This document shows positions 45,426 to 54,229 of a DNA stretch of 64,000 nt, in pieces. This DNA comes from Paractinoplanes atraurantiacus. Lineage in GTDB: Bacteria > Actinomycetota > Actinomycetes > Mycobacteriales > Micromonosporaceae. Position numbers and translations under genes: made by a program. The stretch is from contig NZ_OBDY01000030.1 in assembly GCF_900215205.1 (NCBI RefSeq), positions 1 through 64,000 of the forward strand, written 5' to 3'. Under the pieces are notes generated by a model. It was not told the origin of the DNA, made no database searches, and saw only the letters and a program-made list of their open reading frames with translations. The number at the start of each line of letters is the position of its first letter. Position 1 is the stretch's first letter.

Positions 45426-45832
45426 CTACGGCCGCGGCCGGGGGCGCATCGCACTCCAACAGGCCAGGCCCTGCGCGCCCGACTCAGCTCGCAGCGCCTG
45501 AATGGATTCCCCGGTCGGCTCGTTCGGCACCAAGGCGCCCAGTTCGGCCTGACTGCGGGACTCGTACTCCACCCAGGAAGCGGCGCCGTCGGGCCGGCGG
45601 GCGTTCAGGCTGTCCATCGCCTCCGCGATCCGCCGGGCCAAGCCGGTGATCCGGGCCAAGGCCCGCCGGCCGAGTCGCCGAACAACGCCGGCACCACGTC
45701 GACCGACGCGACAACCGGCGGGCTCAGCGGTCCCGGTGCCGCCTGCGCCTGACCTCGAAAGCGGGCCAGGTCACCGTTCACCGCGGCCCGCAATTCCGGC
45801 TCCTCGCCCTGACCGCGGAGGGCGGAACAGGG
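45426..45832 (-). pseudogene. Frameshifted remnant of an unknown protein
   Basis: On the minus strand, one frame reads NGDLARFRGQAQAAPGPLSP and VDVVPALFGDSAG. At about 45655 the plausible reading passes to another frame: ARITGLARRIAEAMDSLNAR then EYESRSQAELGALVPNEPTG, to a stop near 45426. Together they make a continuous-looking helical protein of about 130 residues that no single frame contains. I recognise no family. The region between the PPOX gene and the diguanylate cyclase otherwise holds nothing identifiable. Confidence 0.4.
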
Positions 45833-47272
45833 CTAGCGGGTTGCGTACGTCATGGTGTTGTCGTGGCGTTGCCATGTTCCCTTGCCCTGGTGCTTGGCCG
45901 CGTACATGGCCAGGTCGGCGTCGCGCAGCAGGGACGTCGCGTCGGAAGCCGGGGATGCTGCTGCCACGCCGATGCTGGCGGCTGCCGTCACCGGGACTCC
46001 CTCGATGACGACCGGGATCGTCAGGGCGTCCAGGATTCGGGCCGCTGTTGCCTCTGCCTCCTCGGCGGTGCAGTTCGGCAGGAGCACCGCGAACTCGTCG
46101 CCGCCCAGGCGGGCGGGCAGGTCGGCTGTTCGGATCTGGGCTCGCAGCTTGTCCGCCACCGCCAGCAGCAGGGCGTCGCCGGCCGCGTGGCCCATCGTGT
46201 CGTTCACCGACTTGAAGCCGTCCAAGTCGACCAGCAACACCGACAACGCGGGTGAGGCCGGCAACGCCGCCGCCAGCTGCTCGTGGAAGTGGGTTCGGTT
46301 GGCCAAACCCGTCAAGCCGTCGAAGTGGGCCTGGCGGTGCAACCGCTTCATGAGCTCCACGTTGTCGTGGAAGGCGACCAGCTGCCGCACCGCCACCAGA
46401 CCGCAGATCAACGCCAAACCCGCGACCACGCCCCACAACCGGGCGCCCACCCCGCCCGACAAAGCGAAGACCAAAGCGCCGAAGGCGACGACCATCGCCC
46501 CGTACGGCAAGAGGCTGTAAGGCTTTTTCCGTCTCTCCCCGAAAGCCGTGCGGTCGGCGTCGGCCAGGATCTGCTGAATGCGCGGGCCGACCGCGATGAG
46601 CAGGGTCGGCAGGAAGCGGACGAGGTACGAATCCGGGGCCAGGAACGCGCCGGCGCTCATCACCACCGCCGAGCCGACCATCGGAACTGCGGCCAGGCGG
46701 TGCATGGGCGCGTTGCCGCTGAGGATCATCTTGACCGCGGAGAACGCCGCCGTGATGCACACACCGGTCGCCGCCAGCATCGCCAGGACGTCGGGGCGGC
46801 TGTATTCGCCCGGGACCGCCAGCACGCACCAGCCGACCACGCCGCCCGCCACCAGGACCGTGGCCGAGTCGAGCCAGAACGCCAGGCGTTCGCGGCCCGT
46901 GCGGCCGGGCTGCGGGTGCAGGAGCATCGCCGTCACCACGGCGGTCAGGCCGACGCCGAAGCAGACCGTCTGGACCGTGCCGCCGGTGCTCGACCAGTCC
47001 CCGGGGAACCACGTGGAGACCGCCTGCCACGTGTCACCGATCGTGAACAGCGCGCCCACCGTGGCCATCACCCGCCAGAAGCGGCGGATCGGGCCGGTCA
47101 CCAGCCGGGCGACCCGCCACGAGCAGATCGCCAAGGCCAGGTCGAGGGGCGGCTGGAAGGCCCAGAACGCGCGCACCTGCCCGCTGGTGTTCCCGTCGAG
47201 CACCAGGAACAGCACGCAGGCCAGCGCCGTCCAGCCGAGGTAGGCCCGCAACAGAGGGTCGCGACGCAGCAC
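45833..47272 (-). CDS. Membrane diguanylate cyclase
   Basis: A 479-residue protein with about nine hydrophobic segments in its first 320 residues followed by a GGDEF domain. Motifs are DGLTGLANRTHFHEQL, VDLDGFKSVNDTMGH, RLGGDEFAVLLP and an intact RxxD inhibition site (RTAD). It should make cyclic-di-GMP in response to a membrane or cytosolic cue; the N-terminal sensor is not a known named domain. The gene upstream is on the same strand but about 36 bases separate them. Confidence 0.9.
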   Translation of the reverse strand: MLRRDPLLRAYLGWTALACVLFLVLDGNTSGQVRAFWAFQPPLDLALAICSWRVARLVTGPIRRFWRVMATVGALFTIGDTWQAVSTWFPGDWSSTGGTVQTVCFGVGLTAVVTAMLLHPQPGRTGRERLAFWLDSATVLVAGGVVGWCVLAVPGEYSRPDVLAMLAATGVCITAAFSAVKMILSGNAPMHRLAAVPMVGSAVVMSAGAFLAPDSYLVRFLPTLLIAVGPRIQQILADADRTAFGERRKKPYSLLPYGAMVVAFGALVFALSGGVGARLWGVVAGLALICGLVAVRQLVAFHDNVELMKRLHRQAHFDGLTGLANRTHFHEQLAAALPASPALSVLLVDLDGFKSVNDTMGHAAGDALLLAVADKLRAQIRTADLPARLGGDEFAVLLPNCTAEEAEATAARILDALTIPVVIEGVPVTAAASIGVAAASPASDATSLLRDADLAMYAAKHQGKGTWQRHDNTMTYATR

Positions 47273-47308
47273 GTGCCCTCCCCTCGCGGGCCGTACCGAC
47301 CACAGCGG

Positions 47309-47578
47309 TCACCGGCTCGAGGGTTCCGATCGGTCGGGCGGAGGGGTGGTTGAGCAGAAGCGGGCGGCCAGCATCCCGCCGACACCGGGAATCAAGGCCA
47401 GCAGGCGGGGCCGGAGCCGGGCGGTTGCGGCCAGCGTAGCCCCAATGACCAGCAGATACGAGCAGCCGTGGAGCGGGCCCAGCAGTTGCGTGACCAGGCG
47501 GGCGTGGATGGTGGCCAGGTTGAGCAGCATCAGCAGCAGCGTGATCAGCTCGGCCCGGGCGGCGATGCGCAGCAGCAC
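47309..47578 (-). CDS. Small membrane protein (DUF3817-like)
   Basis: An 89-residue protein with two or three membrane helices (ELITLLLMLLNLATIHA, GPLHGCSYLLVIGATLAAT). The LHG-x-x-Y-L pattern recalls DUF3817. Function unknown. GTG 47576-47578 starts three bases after the stop of the next gene upstream, so the two are co-transcribed. Confidence 0.65.
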   Translation of the reverse strand: MLLRIAARAELITLLLMLLNLATIHARLVTQLLGPLHGCSYLLVIGATLAATARLRPRLLALIPGVGGMLAARFCSTTPPPDRSEPSSR

Positions 47579-47581
47579 GGG

Positions 47582-48007
47582 TCAGGCTCCCGTCGTCGAG
47601 CCGGGACGGACGATCATCAGGACCACGACGGTCGCCCAGAGCAGGTTGAAGACGCCCGAGGTCATGCCGAGCCGGGCGGGAACCGCCGGATTGCCGGCGA
47701 CCGCGGCCGCCTGGGCGGGCAAAATGGCGAAGCCGAGCACGGCGGCGGCCACGGCGGTCAGCGCGATCGAGGTCAGCAGCCAGGCGTCGCCGAGGACGCC
47801 GAGGGAACTGGCCGTCGCGAAACCGAAGACCGGGACGGCCAGGCCGAGTACGGCGTAGACGCGGCAGATGCGGTGGAGGATGGCCAGTTGCGCGCGGTCG
47901 CCGCGGCGCAGCGCCGCCGGGAACATGCTGGCGGCGACGGTCACCGGGCCGATGGCGACGATGGCGGCCAGGACGTGGAGTGAGAGCAGGAGCTTTGTCA
48001 CGATCAT
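47582..48007 (-). CDS. Hypothetical membrane protein (DUF2269-like)
   Basis: A 141-residue protein with four hydrophobic helices (LSLHVLAAIVAIGPVTVAAS at the start). The first helix and its His resemble DUF2269-type membrane proteins. Function unknown. ATG 48005-48007 is divergent from the GlxA-type gene at 48078. Confidence 0.7.
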   Translation of the reverse strand: MIVTKLLLSLHVLAAIVAIGPVTVAASMFPAALRRGDRAQLAILHRICRVYAVLGLAVPVFGFATASSLGVLGDAWLLTSIALTAVAAAVLGFAILPAQAAAVAGNPAVPARLGMTSGVFNLLWATVVVLMIVRPGSTTGA

Positions 48008-48077
48008 CGACCGTATGGGCGCCGGCCGGCGGGTGACAGTGGCAGGAATGCCACACGTCAACGGATAATGGCCAACC

Positions 48078-49022
48078 ATGCACCAGGTCGTGGTTCTCGC
48101 ACTGGACGACGTCATTCCCTTCGACCTCGCGACGCCCCTCGAGGTCTTCGACCGGGTGCGGCTGGGCGACGGTTCAACCCCTTATGCCGTACGGGTGTGC
48201 GCTCCCCGGCCGCAGGTGAGCGCGGGCTGGTTCACGGTCACCGCGCCGCACGGTTTGGAGGCGCTGGACACCGCCGACACGATCGTCGTTCCGGGCGTCG
48301 GTGAGCCCGCCACCCCCGTACCACCAAATGTCGTGACCGCGCTGCGAACGGCCGCGAGCCGCGGCACCCGGATCGCCTCCATCTGCGCCGGCGCCTTCGT
48401 CCTGGCCGCGACCGGCCTGCTCGACGGACGGCGGGCGACCACGCACTGGGCCGGCACCGACGCCTTCCGGGCGATGTTCCCGGCCGTCGACCTCGACCCG
48501 GACGTGCTCTACGTCGACGAGGGGCAGTTCCTGACGTCGGCCGGCGCGGCCGCGGGCCTCGACCTCTGCCTGCATCTGGTGCGCCGCGACCACGGCTCGG
48601 CGGTGGCCGCCGACGCCGCCCGGCTGTCGGTGATGCCGCTGGAGCGCGAGGGCGGACAGGCCCAGTTCATCGTGCCCGAACGGCCGCCCGCACCGCGCGG
48701 GTCGGCCCTGGAGCCTCTGCTGCTGTGGCTGGAGGCGGACGCGCCGGCCGAGCTGACGCTCGACGACATCGCGGCCAAGGCCGGGCTGAGCGCGCGGACG
48801 CTGAACCGCCGCTTCCGCGAGCACACCGGCACGACGCCGTTGCAGTGGCTGCACCGGGCGCGGATCCGGCGGGCCCAGCATCTGCTGGAGACGACCGGCC
48901 ACCCGGTGGACCGGATCGGGGCCGAGGTCGGGTTCGGCTCGCCGACGGCGTTCCGCGACCGCTTCAAGCGGATCGTCGGAACGACTCCGCAGAGCTACCG
49001 GCGAGCCTTTACGACGCGTTAG
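48078..49022 (+). CDS. GlxA-type AraC regulator with DJ-1/PfpI domain
   Basis: A 314-residue regulator. Residues 1-170 form a DJ-1/PfpI-like domain with nucleophile-elbow Cys in ASICAGAFVLAATGLLDGRR. Residues about 215-310 carry two AraC helix-turn-helix motifs (LDDIAAKAGLSARTLNRRF and VDRIGAEVGFGSPTAFRDRF). The family activates genes for amines, carnitine or other small metabolites, target unknown here. ATG 48078 is divergent from the membrane gene; the stop overlaps the convergent YceI gene by 14 bases. Confidence 0.87.
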   Translation: MHQVVVLALDDVIPFDLATPLEVFDRVRLGDGSTPYAVRVCAPRPQVSAGWFTVTAPHGLEALDTADTIVVPGVGEPATPVPPNVVTALRTAASRGTRIASICAGAFVLAATGLLDGRRATTHWAGTDAFRAMFPAVDLDPDVLYVDEGQFLTSAGAAAGLDLCLHLVRRDHGSAVAADAARLSVMPLEREGGQAQFIVPERPPAPRGSALEPLLLWLEADAPAELTLDDIAAKAGLSARTLNRRFREHTGTTPLQWLHRARIRRAQHLLETTGHPVDRIGAEVGFGSPTAFRDRFKRIVGTTPQSYRRAFTTR

Positions 49023-49683
49023 ATTCCGCGAACGCCTCGCCCGCGATCTCGATCTTCACGGTCTTGCCGACGAGGAAGCCGCCGGTCTCCAGGGCCACGT
49101 TCCAGACCAGGCCGAAGTCCTCGCGCTCGAACTGGGCGGTCGCGCTGAAACCGAAGATGTCGCGGCCGTACGGGTCCCGGCGCGCGCCGCCGTACTCGAC
49201 CTGAAGGTCGACCGGGCGGGTCACGTCGCGGATGGTCAGCAGGCCGTTGACCACGAACTTGCCGCTGGACTTGGCCGCGGCCGGGATCTCCGACGCGCCC
49301 GCCCGGCGGGTCAGCGGGTTGTTGCGCAGCCGGGCCCACTGGAAGATCGCGTCGTTGTTCTCCTGCCACTGCACGCCCGTGCTGCGGTACTCCAGCGTCG
49401 GGTACTTCTCGACGTCGAGGAAGTCCGGGCTGGACAGATGGGTGTCGCGGTCGGAGTTGTGCGTGGTGATGCTGGCCGCCTCGATGGAGGCCGTGACCGA
49501 CGAGCGGGCCGGGTCCTCACCGATGACGATCGTGGCGGTGCCCCGCGCGAACTCGCCGCGGATCGGGCTGACCATCATGTGCTGGGCCAGAAAGCCGAGC
49601 CGTTTGTGGGCTTCGTCGAGGACGTACACACCCGGGTCGGGAATGGTCAGGCCGTTCCATTCGCGGATCGGTCGGTCGACCAT
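49009..49683 (-). CDS. YceI-family protein
   Basis: A 224-residue lipocalin-like YceI protein: VYVLDEAHKRLGFLAQHMMV, THLSSPDFLDVEKYPTLEYR, GLLTIRDVTRPVDLQVEY and GFSATAQFEREDFGLVWN. The family binds polyisoprenoids in a beta-barrel. No signal peptide is seen, so it is probably cytoplasmic. The 5' region before 49684 shows no other feature. Confidence 0.85.
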   Translation of the reverse strand: MVDRPIREWNGLTIPDPGVYVLDEAHKRLGFLAQHMMVSPIRGEFARGTATIVIGEDPARSSVTASIEAASITTHNSDRDTHLSSPDFLDVEKYPTLEYRSTGVQWQENNDAIFQWARLRNNPLTRRAGASEIPAAAKSSGKFVVNGLLTIRDVTRPVDLQVEYGGARRDPYGRDIFGFSATAQFEREDFGLVWNVALETGGFLVGKTVKIEIAGEAFAESNAS

Positions 49684-50034
49684 AGCTACGCTTCACCCCT
49701 CGCCCCGTCGGTAACCTCACCGATCTTAGGACGTTCATTTTTGAATTACCTGAGTGTGCGCAGCTCAGTGGCCCGGAACACTGTCGCGAAAACGCACGTT
49801 GGTCCGATTTGAGAGCGGCCCGGATCACAATTCCGGGGCGTTCGTAGCTCAGGGTTCCAATTACCGAAACAAAGAGTCAACAGTGATGAGCGCCACTGCT
49901 ATCGCCATCGGCAATAGTCGGCCGCGAGTTCGCCCGACCGGCCGTCCCGATCGCTCTGGCCGACCTCGACGTTCTTCGGCAGCGCGCTCCGGAGCCCGGA
50001 CACGACCTGACCGGAGGCGGCGCCCGGAGCCCCG
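49684..50034. other. Spacer upstream of the IS5 remnant
   Basis: No gene is visible. The sequence is AT-richer than its surroundings near 49725-49760. It probably holds the YceI promoter and part of the insertion-sequence end; no clear terminal inverted repeats were found. Confidence 0.4.
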
Positions 50035-50695
50035 GCGATGACGACCTCTGGGCCCGGATCGAGCCGCTGCTGCCCAAGCAGCCGCCGCGTTCGGACCCTG
50101 GTCGCCGGCCGGTCGATGACCGCAAAGTCTTGTGCGGCATTTTGTTCGTCCTGTTCACCGGCATCCACTGGGAATGGTCACCCAACGAACTCGGCTTCGG
50201 CTGCGGCATGACCTGCTGGCGGCGCTTGCGGGATGGGAACAACGCCGGAGTCCAGTAGACCCCGGCCGGCTGGGCTCCGAACACCACCTCATCACCGACG
50301 CCGGCGGTGTCCCGCTTGCGGCGCTGCTGACCGGCGGCAACCGCAACGACGTCACCCGACTCATCCCGCTGCTGCAAGCGATCCCAGCGATCCGCGGCAA
50401 ACGCGGCCGGCCCCGCAGCCGAGCGCCGAAGGTCTAAGCCGACCGCGGCTACGACCACGACAAATACCGCAGCTTGGTTCGTGAGCTTGGCATCACGCCG
50501 GTCATCGCCCGCCGCGGCACCGAACACGGCTCCGGGCTCGGCAAACTGCGCTGGGTCGTGGAGCAGAGCTTCGCCCTGCCGCACTGGTTCCGCCGCCTGC
50601 GCCTTCGCTGGGAAGTCCGCGCTGACATCCACGAAGCCCTGCTCAAACTCGGCTGCGCCCTGATCTGCTGGCGCCGCCTCCAACACTCAAAGAGT
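50035..50695 (+). pseudogene. IS5-family transposase remnant with deletion and stop
   Basis: The N-terminal part reads DLWARIEPLLPKQPP, DDRKVLCGILFVLFTGIHWE and GMTCWRRLRDGNNAGVQ, then a TAG. A different frame continues at once as SPVDPGRLGSEHHLITDAGG and NRNDVTRLIPLLQAIP. The segment with the first catalytic Asp (DSSH-type) is missing, so about 45 residues were deleted together with a frame change. A TAA at 50435-50437 breaks the next part (ADRGYDHDKYRS). The final ELGITPVIARRGTEHGSGLG and KLRWVVEQSFALPHWF carry the last Glu. The element is dead. Confidence 0.8.
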
Positions 50696-50913
50696 CAGGA
50701 GTTCTGTGCCGCCCGACCGCGTCGTTGCTCACCCACGACCCGCTCAGCCCGCCGATCCGTCGCTGGTCGACGGTGACCGGGCCGAGGATCAACGCCGCGA
50801 CGGCGGCAGGCAGGGCACCGGGCATCGAAGACTCCGTGGGGGACGGTGCGCCGAGCCGTGACCACGAGTCGGCGCACCCCAGACGTCCCGGCACGCGAGG
50901 TGAGGATGCGGGA

Positions 50914-51894
50914 TTACAGCTTGCCGGTGAGCTCGATCGAGTGGATGCGGTCGGCCAGGTCGGAGGCGTGGTGGGCCAGGATCAGCTCGTCCGCGCCGAC
51001 CGAGGTCGCGAACGCGGTCAGCTGGTCGCCGACCTCGTCGGCCGTGCCCGTGGCGGTGTAGCGGGTCATCGCGGCCAGCGACGCGCCGTTCGGTGAGGCC
51101 AGGAAGGCGTCGATCTCGGCGTCGGTGAAGTTGGCGCCACGGGCGCCCCGGGTCAGCATCGACCGCGTACGGGCGCGGTAGGCAGTGGTCTTCTGCTCCT
51201 CGGCCGTCGCCCGGTCGTCGGCCGCGAAGACGTTCATGCCCGCGATCACGTAGGGCTTGTCGAGCTGGTCGGACGGCCGGAACTTCTCGCGGTAGACGGT
51301 CACCGCGGTGTGCAGCGCGTCCGGCGCGAAGTGCGAGGCGAACGCGTACGGCAGGCCGAGCTGCGCCGCCAGGTTGGCGCCGAACAGCGACGAACCGAGG
51401 ATGTAGAGCGGCACCACCTCGTCCGCGCGCGGCACCGCCTGCACGCCCGGGACCCGCGACCGTCCGCTCAGATAGCCCTGCAGCTCCTGCACGTCGGTGG
51501 GGAACGAATCGGCCGAGCTGTTGTCGCGGCGCAGCGCGAGCATCGTGTTCTGGTCGCTGCCCGGCGCCCGCCCCAGGCCGAGGTCGATCCGGCCCGGGAA
51601 GAGCGTCGCCAGGGTGCCGAACTGCTCGGCGATGACCAGCGGCGAGTGGTTGGGCAGCATGATGCCGCCGGCGCCGAGCCGGATGGTCGAGGTCTGCGAG
51701 GCGACGTATCCGATCACCACGCTCGTGGCCGACGAGGCGATCGTCGGCATGTTGTGGTGTTCGGCGTACCACACCCGGCGGTAGCCGCTGCGCTCCGCGG
51801 CCCGCGCGAGCTCCACGCTCGCCTCGAAGCTGTCCCGCGCGGTCTGGCCGGCGGAGATGGGCGCGAGGTCGAGCAGCGACAGCGCTGGCGCCAT
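50914..51894 (-). CDS. LLM-class flavin-dependent oxidoreductase
   Basis: A 326-residue bacterial-luciferase-like monooxygenase (MsnO8-type). Motifs are ALSLLDLAPISAGQTARDSF, RVWYAEHHNMPTIASSATSV, TIRLGAGGIMLPNHSPLVIA and RIDLGLGRAPGSDQ. It would use reduced FMN or F420. Substrate unknown; closeness to the ssu operon is suggestive because SsuD-type sulfonate monooxygenases are in the same superfamily, but this protein is closer to the LLM group without sulfonate specificity. It is separated from the methyltransferase gene by 75 bases. Confidence 0.83.
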   Translation of the reverse strand: MAPALSLLDLAPISAGQTARDSFEASVELARAAERSGYRRVWYAEHHNMPTIASSATSVVIGYVASQTSTIRLGAGGIMLPNHSPLVIAEQFGTLATLFPGRIDLGLGRAPGSDQNTMLALRRDNSSADSFPTDVQELQGYLSGRSRVPGVQAVPRADEVVPLYILGSSLFGANLAAQLGLPYAFASHFAPDALHTAVTVYREKFRPSDQLDKPYVIAGMNVFAADDRATAEEQKTTAYRARTRSMLTRGARGANFTDAEIDAFLASPNGASLAAMTRYTATGTADEVGDQLTAFATSVGADELILAHHASDLADRIHSIELTGKL

Positions 51895-51969
51895 GGTGGG
51901 GTTCCTCCCGAAAAGTAGGTTCAGGCTTGAACCTACTCCCCGGTCCTTACCTCGACCATGTGCCGGGCG

Positions 51970-52572
51970 TCACCGGCGGCGGAACGCGTCCAGCAGGAAC
52001 CACTCGTCGTCGTGGTGCACGAGCCGCTCCAGGCCGGGCCGCCCGGCCAGCGCCGCGTGCACGTTGAAGCCGTCGTAGTTGCCGCCGTCGGCCCGGTTGC
52101 TGAAGTGCACCGACACGATGTCGCCGCCCGGCTCCAGCCGCTCGTACAGCCCGTCGAGCACCAGCTCGAGGTCCTCGGCCGACAGGTAGTAGAGCAGGTC
52201 GCCGATGACGATCAGGTCGAACGTGCCCTCGGGCAGACCGGCCGGCAGGTTCGCCCGCTCGTAGCGGACGTTCGGCAGGTCGGCCAGGCTCTCGCGGGCC
52301 GCGGCCACCGCCTCCTCGACCGAGTCGACGGCCAGCACCTCGTCGCAGCGCTCGGCCAGCATCCGCGTGAGCAGGCCGATCGAGGCGCCCGGCTCGTAGC
52401 AGCGCCGGTAGTGCTCGCGGGGCAGGCTGGCCATCGTCACCGCGTACTTGCGCTTGTCATGCCATTTGGTCGCCAGATCCCACGGGTCGTCCTTCACAAG
52501 GTACATGTTGGTGAAATGGTCGACGGAGACCGAGGCCTGCGGGGGTTGCGCGTCATCCAGAGCTCGTGCCAC
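51970..52572 (-). CDS. SAM-dependent methyltransferase (NodS-like)
   Basis: A 200-residue class I methyltransferase: YEPGASIGLLTRMLAERCDE (motif I), VLAVDSVEEAVAAARE and FDLIVIGDLLYYL. It resembles NodS-type methyltransferases, which methylate amino sugars or other small acceptors. GTG 52570-52572 overlaps the ssuC 3' end by 20 bases. Confidence 0.8.
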   Translation of the reverse strand: MARALDDAQPPQASVSVDHFTNMYLVKDDPWDLATKWHDKRKYAVTMASLPREHYRRCYEPGASIGLLTRMLAERCDEVLAVDSVEEAVAAARESLADLPNVRYERANLPAGLPEGTFDLIVIGDLLYYLSAEDLELVLDGLYERLEPGGDIVSVHFSNRADGGNYDGFNVHAALAGRPGLERLVHHDDEWFLLDAFRRR

Positions 52573-53356
52573 GCCCTGAATTGTGCAGCAAGCGACTTTC
52601 GACGACGCCGAGGACCGTGTCGCACAGCTTCCCGATCACCGCGAGCAGGATGATGGCGAGCAGCATGATGTCGGTGCGCCCGGTGTTCTGGCTGTCGATC
52701 AGCAGGAATCCCAGGCCCATGGACGAGGCGATCAGCTCGGCCGCCACCAGGAAAAGCCAGCCCTGGGCCAGACCGAGGCGCAGCCCGCTCAGGATCGCCG
52801 GGGTGGCCGCCGGGAACAGCACAGTGCCGAGCAGACCAAGACCTTTCCTTCCGTACGCCCGTCCGACCTCCACCAGGTGCGGGTCGATATGGGCGAGCGC
52901 GGCCGACACGGTCGTGTAGACCGGGAAGAACGCCCCGATCGCGACCAGCACGATCTTCGGCGTCTCCCCGATGCCGAGCCAGAGCAGAAGCAACGGCACC
53001 CACGCGAGCGACGGCACGGCCCGGATCGCCTGGATCGTCGGCGTCAGCACGTCACTCGCCGTCCGCGACAGGCCGACCAGACCACCCAGCGCGAGGCCCA
53101 TCAGCGAACCGATCGCGAAGCCTGCGAGCACTCGCTGGGTGCTGATGGCGATGTGGTGCCACAGCTCGCCCCGGCCCACCATCTCCCGCAGCGCGGCCAC
53201 CACCTCGGCCGGCGGAGGCAGTTGGGCCGCCGAATAGACCCCGGACGAGGCGGCCCACTGCCAGACAGCCAGCACCAGGAGGGGAACGACAGCGCCGAGG
53301 GCGACGCGGCGGCCCTTCTGCACGTTCGCCACCGCTTTCGGGGCGGTCAGCGTCAC
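52553..53356 (-). CDS. ssuC: ABC transporter permease, sulfonate uptake
   Basis: A 267-residue binding-protein-dependent permease with about six membrane segments. The EAA loop is visible near GRAYGRKGLGLLGTVLFPAA. It resembles SsuC/TauC permeases that import aliphatic sulfonates, nitrate or taurine. GTG 53354-53356 overlaps the ssuA stop as GTGA. It is intact, in contrast to the binding-protein gene just upstream. Confidence 0.85.
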   Translation of the reverse strand: MTLTAPKAVANVQKGRRVALGAVVPLLVLAVWQWAASSGVYSAAQLPPPAEVVAALREMVGRGELWHHIAISTQRVLAGFAIGSLMGLALGGLVGLSRTASDVLTPTIQAIRAVPSLAWVPLLLLWLGIGETPKIVLVAIGAFFPVYTTVSAALAHIDPHLVEVGRAYGRKGLGLLGTVLFPAATPAILSGLRLGLAQGWLFLVAAELIASSMGLGFLLIDSQNTGRTDIMLLAIILLAVIGKLCDTVLGVVESRLLHNSGRGTSSG

Positions 53357-54212
53357 GAGGCGCTCCGGGCCGTGGCGAACCTCGGCTCGAACAGCGAGTC
53401 GATCGCCTCCCGCGCCGAGGCCTCGCTCTTCACGTTGGCGTCGGCCACCAGCACCGGCAGGATCGACTCGAAGACCGCCTTCTGGGCCGCGCCCGGCACC
53501 GGGTCGATGTCGAGCCGGGTGCGTTCGGTGAGCACCAGCTTCGCCACCTCGGGCGAGATCTTCGCCTCGCGGGCGTAGAGCGCGACCGCCTGATCCGGGT
53601 TGTCCTGAATCCACTTGCGGGCCCGCTCGTACGCGTTGACGACCGCCTGCGCGAGCTCGGGCTGCTTCTCGATGAAGCGCTCGGTCGCGTTCAGAATCCC
53701 GTACGAGTTGAAGTCGATGTTGCGAAAGATCAGTTTGGAGCCCTGGTCGAGCTGGGTCTGCGCCATGATCGGGTCGAGGCCGGACCAGGCGTCGACATCG
53801 CCGCGTTCGAGCGCGGTCCGCCCGTCGGCGTGCTGGAGGTTGACCACGGTGACGTCGCCCGGCTTCAGCCCGGCCTTCTCCAGATGGTCTTGATGGGCGA
53901 CCCGTTGGCCCGGGCCACCAGCGCCGCCGCCCCGGCCGTCGAGCCGACGTCGACCGCGTCGCCGCGCAGCGCCTCGTTGGCCTTGTTACTGCCGGCCGAC
54001 AGCTGCCAGGTGACGGTCACGTTCTTGTCCGCGAGCTCGGTCTCCAGCCACTTCTGGTCCCGCAGCACGAGGCTGGCCGGGTTGTAGTACGCGTAGTCGA
54101 GCCGCAGCGTGGTCCCCTGGCTCCCGCCGGCCGCGGCGTCCTCCCCTTCGACGCATCCGGCCAGCAGCATCGTCACGGCCACCGCGGCCGCCGCCGCCCG
54201 CATCTTGCGCAT
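53353..54212 (-). pseudogene. ssuA: Disrupted SsuA-like substrate-binding lipoprotein
   Basis: The 5' part (54212 to about 53870) encodes a lipoprotein signal (MRKMRAAAAAVAVTMLLAGC with lipobox LAGC), then LDYAYYNPASLVLRDQKW and STAGAAALVARANGSPIKTI, and runs into a TGA. Another frame continues with LEKAGLKPGDVTVVNLQHAD, ALERGDVDAWSGLDPIMAQ and ERTRLDIDPVPGAA to 53353. Between these two, 40-50 residues normally present in SsuA (the WTALVVP to RGTDPYFFLL segment) are missing, with a shift of frame, so the gene is broken. The start may also be ATG 54221. A read error cannot explain a missing segment this long. Confidence 0.82.
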
Positions 54213-54229
54213 CTCGCTCATCCTCTCGA

